The position numbers were made by a program, and so were the translations under genes. This document shows positions 34,580 to 46,400 of a stretch of 64,000 nucleotides of DNA, piece after piece. The stretch comes from Cladobotryum mycophilum (taxonomy: Eukaryota; Ascomycota; Sordariomycetes; Hypocreales; Hypocreaceae): NCBI GenBank assembly GCA_036429605.1, contig CM071591.1, positions 2,232,001-2,296,000 on the forward strand, given 5' to 3'. The notes beneath the pieces were generated by a model. The model was not told the origin of the DNA and did not search any database. It was given only the letters and a program-made list of their open reading frames with translations. Positions within the stretch are counted from its first letter, which is position 1. Every line of letters begins with the position of its first letter.

Positions 34580-35405
34580 ATTCTCCTTATGGGGTAAAGC
34601 ATGAGAGACTGTATCGTCTCCGTTTTCATTTCTTAGAAACATTCTTACGAGTACAATTTCTTTTTTTCCTTTGGTTGTTACGATTACTTTTTTGCATGAA
34701 ACGGTTGCGGCGTTATCACAAGAGTGGGAGTCAAAATGACGGTGTCCTTTTTCAACAAAAAGTGTTACACTGGAAACGCATCTTTTGCAACGGATGAGTT
34801 CCTGGGGCGGCGGGCGCAACGGGACGGACCGAATTTATTTTCTTAAAACGATCCAAATCTTGGGGCACCAGCGTGGCTTTACCGCGGGCCCGGAATGATG
34901 AGTTCTTTTTGGCAATGCATAATATTATATCTCAACGATACCCCCCGCCTTCGGACAGATTTTAGCAGTATAGAGAATGGAGGAGGAAGAAGGAGGAAGA
35001 GGAGAGAAGAGGAGAAGGAGAAAAAAATGAATGTCATGAAAAATCTGAGGAGAAAGGCAAAATACAGAATGAGGTTTATGAACCTCCTTTTTTCTGTCAA
35101 CTACGTTATGATGAAGCCAAAAGTTCGCGTGATTCTTGTAAAATGTAAAAATATTTATAATCTTCAAGTAGATGTTGGCATTTTGGCCATCATTTAAGCA
35201 ATATATTTGCCTGCTCACGGCTTTTCTCCAATCTAACCTTTTTGCATCCCATGAATCCCCCCAAAAAGGGGAAAGGGGGGTAGAAAAATAAGCTAATAGC
35301 AAAATCAACGATTCGTATGTTGTTCCACCAACATTATTCAGACATCATGTCGACAAACCATATCAAAATATACTAGGCCAACTGTTGGACCATCCGGGCC
35401 CAATA
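34580..35405. other. Convergent 3' flanks of MTHFR and the Rmn1-like gene
   Basis: 826 bp between two convergent stop codons. A/G-rich (GGAGGAAGAAG units near 34.98 kb) and AT-rich sequence; no gene seen. It probably holds both 3' untranslated regions. Confidence 0.6.
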
Positions 35406-37901
35406 CTATTCGCCCCAGCCCTCATCCCCCGCCACATCGTAGTCCATGTCCACCTGCCTCTCCTCCAGGTGCTGCTCGTCACGCAGCGCCGCCTCGTGCT
35501 CCTCGTCCATGCCCGCCATGGCATCACCCGTGGTGCCCGTGTCTTCAACAACTGCTGCTGCTGCCGCCGCAGCGGTGGTGTTGGTGATGGTTTTCTTGGC
35601 TTCTACGGGTGGGAGCGGGCTGCTTATCCATGAGAGATCGAGTTTGCCGGTTACGCCGGGGAGTTCTTTGCCGTGGAGGCTGTAGTAGAATTTCTCGGCT
35701 GTTTTCCTGTCTTGGAAGGATACGTGCGTGACCGAGGGGGAGGTCTCGACGGATTCGAATTCACCGAGATTCTGTCTCATGTTAGTTTTGATCGAGTTTT
35801 TCTGTGTGTAAAAAAAGGGGGCGGAGTGAGTCTGTGTGAAGGATTTAAACATACCAAAAGGAAGTGACGGAGCGATTCGTCCTTGTCCGAGGGCGTAAAG
35901 TCCACACCCGTGACGGCAAGCTTCTTCGGCCGGTTATCAATCGAGTACTGAGCGTAGGCCGCATGCCTGCCAGCCTGGCCCCTGAACGATCCACGACCTC
36001 TGACGGGCGCTCCCCTGCCGCCTCTCCCTCCGAACCCCCCGCCCCTCGCGCCACTGTACATGCCGCCCCCATTGTCCGCCGCATCGGGATCTATGCCGAG
36101 GATCTTGGCCTCCTGCTCCAGTTCCGCTAGTTGCGCCCTCAGCTTATCAGTCGCCGAAGATGATGATTCCTGGTTCTTGGGCTCGGCGCTCTGCTTCCCC
36201 GCCAGCTTCTCCTTTAGCCTCTCGCTTTCTTCCCGGTGTTTGGCCAATAGTTCTTGCTGTTGCTTCTCGAGCTCTTGACGCTGACGCTCCAGGTCGACTC
36301 TCTTGGCTTCTCGTTCCTGGTGCTGCTTCTGTGCCTCCTCTTGTTTTCTGTTAAATTCTTCTAGATCAATGTCCGGCGCGGGCTCCGTTTCGCTGGGCCC
36401 AGTTGCCTCGTTAGATTTCGTCCCATTTGCTGTATTAGATGGCAGCGCCGCGTCTTCCGCATCCTTGTACCAGAATACCTTGACAAATCGGTTGTCGAAG
36501 ATGACCTTTGGCGACCGGTAGGCTGCATTCGCCGCAACCCAGTTATCGTATTTGACAATGGCCAGGTGTTTATATGGCTGCATTGTGACCTCTGTGATGT
36601 TGCCAAACTGCGAGAAGAATCCGCGAACCTCCTCCTCGGCGAAGCTTTCCTCCGGGATATTCTCTACCACAATGGTGCTCTTTGTACGATCGTGGACTGG
36701 TCCCTCTGCGGAGAACGGAGCTCGAGCACCCCTTTCTTTCCACCACGGCCTTTGCGCCCGCCCCGGCCTCTACCCGTATCAGAGATGAAAGGATTTAGAT
36801 TCATTAAGCTTGTAGAGTGCGGCATTGGGAGAACAGCATTTGTGGGGTCGTATTCTAGTTGCGACACGTTAGCCATACTTCTTCTGGTAATGCTTGTGAC
36901 GACAGTAATCCAATTGACAGCGATCCAGAGCATAGCTTTGGTCTGGGAGTTGGGATCAAAGTTTTTCTTACCTTCGCTCTGTGCCGCCATAGGAGGAACG
37001 TAGATGGAGTCGTTTCCATGATCGTACATGCACGTATTCCCTCGAGAGCAATACCCCTTGGTATCGAAATCTCGACAACGCCCTCTCCGCCTCGGCTGGC
37101 CCCTCCCACTGGGCGGGTATGCTGCGTGTGCTCCAAACTCTGGCATGCCCGGCAGCGGAATCCCCATGGCCCGCATCTGCAAGAGCGCCTCCATCGGGTT
37201 GTTGGGATCGAATCGGGGCAGCCCCATCATTGGACCTGCCGGCGTGTAGCCCCCTGTCTACCGCTTCCCCCATCGTCCATCCTGCCACGTCGCGGTCCTC
37301 GCTTGGCCTGCTTGAAGCGCCCGCCAAAGTAGCCGGGATCTTGTTCTCCTCCGTGTCCCTCGAACTCGGCATGGTCCTGGAACCCTCGTTTTTTCGGTGG
37401 TAATAGGTTGGGTAGCTGCTGAGCAGGTTGGGCTACAGCAGTAGCAGTCGCAGTAGCAGCAGGCGGGCTTGGCTTTGGAGGCGGCGGAGCACCGGGTCGA
37501 TATGACTTATACGCGATGGCCTGAAATACATCGTCCAAGAAGGCCTTTGGTTCTGCAGAGCCGTCATGTCAGTAACTGTCGCATCGTCGCGCTTTCCCCA
37601 TGACAAAAAAACAGACCTTCGGTCAAGAAGTCGGGAATCTCAGCTTCGCACAGCTTGCGCACGGAGTCAATGTCGCCATCGTGCTTGAGCAGCGCAATGA
37701 CATAGTCGGCGAGAACATCAGAATCGGCATCAGATCTAGATTGCAACCAAAAAAAGAGGGTTTCAGTGTTGGGGTTATGAACGGCGCGCTGCGGGTTTGT
37801 CGAGGGAAGCTTTGGTGGACTGGAGACTGGACCTACGTGTTTTCGATTCTTTTGACGATCCAAGTTTTTAGCAGTGGCGCATCCTCTTCAGGGAACAGCA
37901 T
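35406..37901 (-). CDS. Rmn1-like RNA-binding protein: CCCH finger and RRMs (two apparent frameshifts)
   Basis: Five exons (37901-37837, 37735-37617, 37552-36972, 36854-35855, 35771-35406) give 710 residues when one G is restored in the runs at 37250-37254 and 36729-36732 (read as C on the plus strand). Order: an N-terminal helical region starting MLFPEEDAPLLKTWI with VLADYVIALLKHD (PWI-like in the RBM26/27 family), a proline-rich linker, a C-x8-C-x5-C-x3-H zinc finger (CRDFDTKGYCSRGNTCMYDH), an RRM (STIVVENIPEESFAEEEVRG), a long Glu/Gln/Lys coiled coil, an RGG box (GGFGGRGGRGAPVRGRG), and a C-terminal RRM-like domain starting at TGVDFTPSDKDESLRHFL. This matches fission-yeast Rmn1 and human RBM26/27, partners of the MTREC/PAXT nuclear RNA-surveillance machinery (family knowledge). 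Role here is inferred. Confidence 0.85.
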
Positions 37902-38585
37902 GGTTCAGAAAAACCAACAAGTTGTAACGACAATGATGCCCTTTTGAACCCCCTTTGCGATATAAGGTCTGACAAGGAAAATCCGCCTCAAGTGCTGGCT
38001 GGGACTGACTGGGTATGGAACGAGGGAATGAGTTGAGGATTGCTTGCTTGATCTGATGCTGACCTCTTAAGCTACATCTGCCGGTACATATTTGTACATC
38101 ACCGCTAACAACGCCGCCTAGTGGGGCAACGTCAGGAACGAGAACGTTGAGACTGAACTGATCGAATACCTCAATTATTATTATTATTATTATTATTCTC
38201 ATTATCATCATCATTTCAAAATCTAATAACCATCTTCTCATTCCAACTGCAAGTCAACATCAGATTACCAACAAAATTCACAAAAAAGGGTCATCTTGTT
38301 ATTCATAAACTCATTTATTTAATTGCATTTGCCACGGCAATAACTACATGCATGAAAAGCCCAGTGAAGCTTCCCTTGATTATGGCCTCAACCTAGCATT
38401 CACGCGTATTCCTTTTTGCGGGATGGTTTGTCATTCAACCGCACCCCCTCCGTGCTCCTCAGCTCATCATAGCTGCTTTCCCTCTAGGATTGAAGCAGGG
38501 GTCCCATATCTTCGTTAACAGCCGGTTGATAAAATGTGCCCATTTTGGCACGAATGGTGGTTCTATCGGCACATCAGGGAGCCGT
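37902..38585. other. Short intergenic region between EF2 3' end and Rmn1-like promoter
   Basis: 684 bp between two minus-strand genes, containing the EF2 3' flank and the Rmn1-like promoter. An (ATT)n run lies at about 38.17-38.20 kb. No gene seen. Confidence 0.6.
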
Positions 38586-41500
38586 TTATAGCTTGTCATA
38601 GTACTAGAGAAACAAAATGTTAGCACAAATCTTTTGCACACAATCATAATAACATGTGGGGTAAAACTTACGTTCTCAACGCCGGGAACGTCAACCTTGA
38701 TACCCTTGCGCTTACGCATCTCGGTGACAATGCCACCGGTCTTGGTGGTAGGATCCAGAGCAGAGCCACCGGGCAGAACCTGCCAGTGGTCGAAGACGGA
38801 CTGAGGGAAGGCCTGGCCGGAGGTGGCGGCACGGAGATCACCGTTGAAGCCGAAAGACTCCAAGACGGGGAGGTAAGCCTTGACGTTGAAGAGAGGAGTA
38901 CCAGGACGCTGCTCCTCGCTGAAGACGTGACCACGTTTCCTTGTGAGGGTGCTGTAGACACCACCAAGGGCGGTCTCGGGGACCTGAATCTCGACCAGGT
39001 AAACGGGCTCAAGCAGAGCAGGCTCAGCCAGAAGAGCAGAAGCGTACAGGACACGACGGGCAGTGGGGATGATCTGACCACCACCACGGTGAATAGCATC
39101 GGCGTGGAGGGTAACATCAAGGATGTTGAAGCGGATGGAGCGCATGGGCTCCTCAGCAATGGGACCCTCACGACTGGCCCACTGGAAACCGGAGACGACA
39201 GAGTCCTTGATTTCGTTGAGGTACTGGACAGCCTTGGTCTGGTCAACCAACAAGTTGGCACCGGTACCGTCGGGACCAAAGGTCCAGATCTTTCGGGCGT
39301 CAGTGACATCCCAGCCGAAGTCGTCGGCCAAGACACGGGCACGAGCCTTGAAATCGTCGCGAGCGGCGACCTTGCCACCCTCAATAGCCTTGGAGAGTTC
39401 CTCCTCGATGGGCTCAGCAACCATGTAGAGACGGTTGTGCTTGTTGGGGGACTTGGAAAGGGCAGTCATGGTGGACTTGCCAGCAACGGTCTCACGGTAC
39501 TGGACGACAGGGTCGGAGATGATGAGAGGAACGCAGGCGTGGTCGTTCTGGAGATCGTTCAAGCAAATCTCAAGATGCAACTCACCGGCACCGGCAACGA
39601 CGTGCTCACCGGATTCAGAGGTGAAGGTAAGGACGCAAGGGTCAGACTTGGACAGACGCTTAAGACCCTCAACGAGCTTGGGGAGATCCTGGGCGTTCTT
39701 GACCTGGACGGAACGCTGGACGACGGGGGAGACGGAGAACTTCATGACCTTGAGGTTGTGGGCGGTCTCACTGGTGGTGAGGGTACCGGACTTGAGCAAG
39801 AACTGATCAATACCGACCAGGCCGACAATGTTACCAGCAGGCATGTCATCAATGGGCTCGACCTTGCCACCCATCATGAGGACGGTACGCTGGATAGCCT
39901 TGATGAAGAGATCCTCCTTCTTGCCGGGGGTGTAGTTGGGGCCCTGGATACGGACCTTGAGACCGGAGCGGACGGTACCGGAGAAGACACGACCGAAGGC
40001 GTAGAAACGGCCCTTGTCGGAAGTGGGAACCATCTTGGAGACGTAAAGCATGAGAGGACCCTTGGGGTCACAGTTCTTGATACCGAGAGCAGCCTCGTCA
40101 TCAGGGGGACCCTCGTAAAGGGTCTCGGCACGGTATGCCTGGGCAGTGACGGGAGAAGGCAAGTGGAGGATCATCATCTCCAGCAGGGAGTCAGCAGCGG
40201 GGAGGAAGGTCTTCATGATGGCCTTGAGGAGCTGCTTGCCCTCCTTCTCCTTGTCCTCTGTGGAAAGCTTGAGGTTGAGTTTCTCCAAGAGGGTAGTGAT
40301 CTCCTCACGCTTGTTGTTTGTGACGGAAGCGAAGATCTTGAAGATGGGGTCGAGAACGAACTGGTTGAAGGCACGCTCGAGCTGCTTACCCTCGTGGGTA
40401 CCCTTGGTAGTCCACTTCTTGGTGTGGGGGTTGAAGTAGTGGTCACCCCAGAGACGCTCCATCATCTTGCCCTTGTCAACACCGAACTTCTTGGCATATC
40501 GGACGGCGAATTGACGGATGGTGAAGGCCCAGCCGTGAAGACCGGAACCGAAGGCAACGGTACCCTTGTAGGGGTAGACCTGGACGTCACCGAGAGCCTT
40601 GTCAAGGTAAGTGGAGATGATGACGTTGACGGACTCGATGGTACGAGAGAAGGACTGGTAAAGATCCTCCTTGCTGACCTGGAGCTCGAGAAGAGCACGG
40701 TCGACCTTGTTGATGATGATAACGGGCTTGATACGCTCACCAAGAGCCTGTCGGAGGACGGTCTCGGTCTGGACGCAGACACCCTCGACGGTGTCGACGA
40801 CGACGAGAGCACCGTCAGTGACACGAAGAGCAGCAGTGACTTCAGAGGAGAAATCAACGTGACCGGGGGAATCAATCAGGTTGATCAAGAAATCGGTACC
40901 ATCGGTCTTCTGGCCGACAATATCCTTGACATCCTCGGGGTCGTCAAGGCTGCCGTACAGGGAGATGGCAGTGGACTTGATGGTGATACCACGTTCCTGT
41001 TCGTCGGCACGAGTATCTGTTGCTCGAGCATCTCCGGCCTTGGCTGTGGAGATAATACCGGCCTTGGCCAGCAGAGAGTCGGTCAAAGTCGACTTGCCGT
41101 GGTCGACGTGGGCAATGACAGACATGTTACGGACATTGGTGGGCTTGTCCATCAACAGCCGGATCTCGTCGATTGTGAAGCTGTCATTGGGGAAGTCATT
41201 GTTAGCATGATTGATCCATCAAGGAGTATGTAGGCGAAACGGTGTCACTGTAGAAGCTGTTTGGGATGGTATGAATGTGTGGGAGAGAGGGAGAAGAAGA
41301 AGAAGAAGAAGAAGAAGAGAGAAAGCTCCTCTCTCTCTTTCTGATCGGAAGGGAGAGGCAAAGGAGAGAAGAAAGAAACAGCATCGAGAGAGACTGTTTT
41401 TGTCTTCTCTCCAGAAGACCATTTCTCCATTTTGGTTTTTTTCTTCTTCTTCTTCTTCTTCTTCTTTCTCGTCTTTTTCTTTTCTCTTCTTTTTTCGTTT

Positions 41501-41586
41501 TTTTTCTCCCTCTCCCGGTACGTAGCAAGATGGCCAAGCTCAATAGAAGCAATAGGTGAATAGATGAGAGAGACTTACTTCACCAT
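38586..41586 (-). CDS. Translation elongation factor 2 (eEF2)
   Basis: GTPase that translocates the ribosome along mRNA. Exons: 41586-41579 (only 8 nt: ATGGTGAA), 41180-38672 and 38603-38586, giving 844 residues, the usual fungal length. The tiny first exon is followed by a 398-nt intron; splicing yields MVNFTIDEIRLLMDKPTN, the family N-terminus. The last intron (38671-38604) must be removed to reach the conserved C-terminus ending ENYYDKL. Visible motifs: G1 AHVDHGKST (26-34), the switch region with DEQERGITIKS, G3 DSPGH, G4 NKVD, and the diphthamide loop LHADAIHRGGGQ near the C-terminus, whose His (about 701) is the diphtheria-toxin target in the family. Codon use is strongly biased to C-ending codons, as expected for a highly expressed gene; this bias also creates a spurious 859-codon antisense open frame. 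Confidence 0.97.
41293..41318. repeat. (GAA)n arm inside the eEF2 first intron
   Basis: An uninterrupted GAA tract of about 8 units. Together with the TTC tract at 41441-41466 it forms an inverted repeat inside the 398-nt first intron of eEF2. Confidence 0.85.
41441..41466. repeat. (TTC)n arm inside the eEF2 first intron
   Basis: Complement of the GAA tract 122 bp away. The two arms could pair over about 24 nt in the pre-mRNA and bring the distant splice sites closer. Pairing is inference. Confidence 0.85.
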
Positions 41587-43437
41587 CTTGACGGCTTTGC
41601 TGCTCTGAGCAGACTTTTTTCAAATTTGGTGTTTTTGTTGATGAAAGAGGAAGAGAAATCAAAGCGGGGTTGAAGAATTTGACCCCGCGCTTTGTGCTCG
41701 TCAAGAGACCTAAAGCTTTTGTGGTGGGTGCTTTTTTGCTTTTGCTTAGCACGAGTACAGAGGCGCAGCAGCCTGAGGTAGCAAAGAGAGAGTCCACTAA
41801 ACTAAGGGAAGTGAGCTCAAGAGGGACGAAAAAAAACAGGAGAAACAGTGAAATTGGACCACTGCCACTTCTTTTTATGCGTCTCTGGGGCAGAAAATTG
41901 GGGGGTGGGAAGGGAAAAATAAAAAAAAACAAAATTCAAGGTGGTGGGAGGAAGAAGGGCTACGTGAGGGATGTGGGAAGGGCACCACTACTGATTTGTG
42001 TGCATGGAGGGGGAGTTCCATTCCACTCGGACTTTAGGCTTGGGGTCTGTTTGGTTGTACTACATCCATTCGTATGACCGCAGCGAGTAATAGTGATGGA
42101 ACTTAGCAAGCAAGCAAGCAAGGGAGGACCGCAATCTGCTTAGCTTAGCTGTGCGCACTATTAATTGACTCTTCCCGGATTATGAATCCACTGTAAAGAC
42201 ACACACACACGCACTGTCAGTGAGTGAGAGAAGTTACCGCAAACCAGTCCAGTGCGGGAAATATCGCGAGAGAGAAAAAAACTTTTTTTTGTATGTACCC
42301 TGTGGAGTCGGTACAAGCGAATACTTGCAGCTGGTGAGCACACATGGGCTGTCATGGCCCCTCCCCTGCCAGAGGGCAAATACCCGCCACACCAAAAATT
42401 AACCCCGTGAGCGTCATGCCCTCGACTATGACTGCCTCTGACTGGCCCAGCACCCCCTCCAGGGCTTTGTTCTAGTTGGCTAGAGGGCATGTAACCAACT
42501 AGGAGGAATTGGGGGAGCAGCCCGGTATGGCCATTGTCGGTCGTCCTTCCAGATTGGAGGGCAACAACCCTCATCATTACATGGATAGGTACTATAGCTG
42601 GTAGGTATACAGAGGTACGGAAGCGAATAAACGCATCCGGTGGCTCTCGAAATGGAAGCTCGCAAACAGGCTGTTGCTCATGTCTGCTGATGAAGATGTA
42701 CATACATACATACATACGCATACATGTCCATCTGCATCAAGACCTCGTATAGCCTGCTCACTGCAGTTTCTTGATAAGTGGTAATAATGCCGAGCATTCC
42801 CCAGCTTGAACAGTAGCTTTGTAAACAAAAACAAAAAGCACATCCATCCCTCCATACAGTATCAAGTACCTCATACCTGCATGAGGGTGCCTCATGTACC
42901 TCTGCAAATCAGTACAAGTGGTTTCATAAACCCTGCATCACGTCTTCTCCGACAAGATCCACAAAGTCCACTTTACCCAATTCCTATCAAGGTCAAGTCA
43001 ATTCGCTCCTCGCCACCTCGTTTTTCATAAATAAATAAAAAGAGCTTTTGTCAGCGTAAATCCAACAAGATTCATCCGGTGAGGGGCAATCAAAGAGGGG
43101 CAATCGGAGCTAACGCCTGATTGGCTGACCTCAATCTACTTACCTCACAGCTCGCCTCGCCTCAGCAATCACCGACCGAGCTCAAGGTCGATACATGCAG
43201 CAGCTTCAATACCGACCGACAGACTCATCATCGTCACATAAATAGCCAACTTCTCAAACTTTATTGCTCCTCTGTCTCAACTGCCTATGCTAAATTACAA
43301 CTCGGGTATTACCAATATCGTCTTTTTGTTTCTCTTCTAGCCTCCAATCAGAGACGCCGTGATGCTTTTCCCCTTAAACTACCTACCTACTAGTATATAA
43401 ATATATCGTGTCCAGCCCCATGACTCACGCCGAAGCT
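41587..43437. other. eEF2 promoter and 3' flank of the Csf1-like gene
   Basis: 1.85 kb without a supported gene, between the eEF2 start and the stop of the Csf1-like gene, both on the minus strand. It contains CAAG tetramers near 42.11 kb, an (AC)n run near 42.20 kb and CATA tetramers near 42.70 kb. Open frames are short and unconvincing. Confidence 0.5.
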
Positions 43438-46400
43438 TCATGTCGACCCCAAAATCCTACCGTACGCATCCTCCACCTCACCTGCAAGCTCCAGCAATGA
43501 CACAATAACGATCTGGTGAGTCAAATTGGGTAGCTTGTCTCTGTGCAAGCCAATCCACTCCAGTGGTGGCGTTGCCTCTCCCATGTCTCGCAGCTGTGGC
43601 GTCTCGATACTGGGAGGCTCCAGGGCAAGGTAGTCATACTTTGATTGTGGCACATTGACCTCTGCCGTAATCTTTTGCTGCTCGCCCTCTCGTTGCTCTT
43701 CTTCTGCCTGCGGAACACCGGTAATTTTGACTGCCGTCATTGGCAGCTGCCGGCCCCAAGTCTGCTCTAGCGTCTTCGAGTGCTTCGCCCACATACCGCG
43801 GATATAGCTGATACGTGAATAATTCCATCCGACTTCAACTTTGCCTTCGAATGCACTCTTGAACACATAGTCTATGTGATTACTGTTGGGCGCCTGCCAT
43901 GTTTCCATTGTCGCCTCCACGCGTGGCACCTTTAGGATTGTGCCTCCCCTTGCCCCTGTTGATCGCTGTACCACGGATTCAACAGACATCTCGCTCAGTG
44001 TCTTTGGTGCCTCAATGTTTCGTACGCCAGCCAGCCCAATCCTCAGCTGGCCCAGCGTCATCCTTAGCATGCTGTGGATGCGCCGCTGCTCAATATTGGC
44101 CGTAAACCGAGCAGAGGCGTTGAGGGCCTCCATCTTGAACACCTGGTGGTCTGAAAATGTACTAGGGAACACTCCAAGATTGAGCGCCTTCAAATTCACA
44201 ACGACGTCTGTGTCAAGTGATATAGGGGATTTCGCCATGGTATCATCCTCTGGTAATTTAGGCATGCTTCTTGATGGAGGGGGCATGCTTCGATTGGTGC
44301 TCGACCTTCGTCTCATGAACTTTTCAATGTCCCTTAGATTTGACTCGAAGTTTTCTCTTCTTTCCTGCTTGAACTTGGTGATTGCCTGGTAAAGTCCGAT
44401 GGCTTGTGCTGCTGACGTTGCGGTGCCAAAAACCTGAACGGCTTCGCCATCGAATATGGCGACAAGACGGTCTTTACTGCCTTCCCGACTTTCTCGTACA
44501 TTGTACATCAGGAACTCTAGGGAAGTGACATCTGCCATGAGGAAGGCCTGGTAGTCAAAGGCGGCCTTGATGCGGAGTGCGTTAAACGATAGGGATGCTT
44601 GGACGAGTGGAGTCTCGTTGAGGGCTTCCTCTCGCTTCGGCCACTGGATCGATGTGCGTAGTTTAAAGTGCTGCAGGGCAATGAAGCCACTCAGACGACC
44701 GCTGCAGTCAATGCCAATCTTGTCAAAGCCAAGGCATAGATTTTGCTCCCAATCGGATGTTTTCTTGGAAGACACCCAAAAGTTGTTGATTTCAAACACC
44801 GACTTGCCAATTGCCTGTCCCATGTCAACACTCACGTCGAGGGCAGCGATAGATATAGTAGCTGTCCACGGGAACGCGGCCGTAGCTGCCACCTGCTGGT
44901 AGCGTTGAACCAGATGTCCTTGGGAGGTTTCCGTGGTCAGCTTTGCTACGGGAGCTGGGTTTTGGTTCCGCAAGCCCTTGGGGTACCAAATCTCTCGGAA
45001 GAGCAAAAAGTCCTGCACTTGTTTGGCATTGATTGATACCTTCATGGGGCTCACATTCAGAATAGCAGAGACACCACTTGTGCCACTGACATGCTTGCTG
45101 TTCATAAAGGACAACGTAACAGTATCTACCTCGAAGCTTCCCGTCGACTCCCTGGAGTACACATGCTGTACTGAAGCTTGAGGTTTCGTCAACACGCCAG
45201 AAATGGCAAAGAAATTTCCTTGCTCCTGAGATGAGACCGTGTTGAGCGTAAAGTAAAAGTTTTCAAAGCTTGTCGTAGCAGCAACGCGAGCTATCGGCTG
45301 GCAACTGAGGGAGAATTCTTGCCTGCAGATACGCAAGCCGAGATTGAGCTTCAGACGACCTAGCACCGCACTAGGATCCGCAGTGAGAATATTATCCTCA
45401 TCTCCAGATTTCTCTGGTTTCAGGGTTGGTGGTTCAGGTTTTGGTGACGGCTCAGAATCCGTATCATCGCCCACAACTTCCTTCACGCTTGACATAATAT
45501 CCATGATGAGAGGAACTACTGATGGGTAAAGAATGTTGCTCGATGCGTCAACTTTGATCTCGCCATACAGAGTAGGCTCGTCCCTAGTATTATCTCGATA
45601 TTCGGCTTTGAAAGCGAGTCCAGGACTGCGAAGAACTGCTCCAGACCCAGAATCATCTGCAGTGAACTGACCATACTTTCCGGCAAGTGTTGACCGATCA
45701 GCATTCGCAGCATTCCTGAGAGCTCGTTTACTTGACACGTGAACAACGGCGCCGGCAAAATCGGCGTCAATAAGTAAGTTTTCCAACCGTTTATTGCCGA
45801 AAAAGTTTCGTTGAGTCTCCAGTGCCGGGGCTGCTTCTGGCTTTTTGGCTGATGTGAGTTCTGTGTTCCACTGGGTTGAGGCTATCTGCACATTCTTCGC
45901 TGATAGCGAGATTGATTGCACCAGTTTAGCTGCAGGGATAATGAAGCCAGAGGTCAGCCTTATATCCAAGGATTCGCCTACAGCCTGGAAAGCCATGCGG
46001 CGAGCATCAAACGATGACACATATGCAATGTTGAAGATAACCTGCGGAAGAAGAGCTGAATGTAGCGACCGCATACTCTTGTCTTGGCCAGGAGGCACCA
46101 TCTGAAGTTGGAAGTCTTCGATAGCTAACCTTGCGGATCGCTTGGTTCTGGTACCAAATTCGATCAATTTGATGGAGAGGACCAGATCCTCTTCATTACC
46201 GGTTTGTTGCCCAACACCATCAGCAACATTCCAGCATGCGCGGATATTTCGGAGTTCGAAGCGATAAATAACCGATCCGAGTACAGAGTCGAGGATATCT
46301 GTATACTCAGGCATGATCTCGTCATCATTGACTGCGATACGAGGTTTCGTTTGTCTGAGTTTCCGGAGGTAATCCAGTTCACGGGAAGTATCTAGGTCTT

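Noticed and set aside
38654..41233. 859-codon open frame on the plus strand, opposite eEF2
   Set aside because: It mirrors the eEF2 exon. The strong C-ending codon bias of eEF2 leaves the complementary frame free of stops. The product has no domain and is a Leu/Gly/Asp/Glu-rich artefact.
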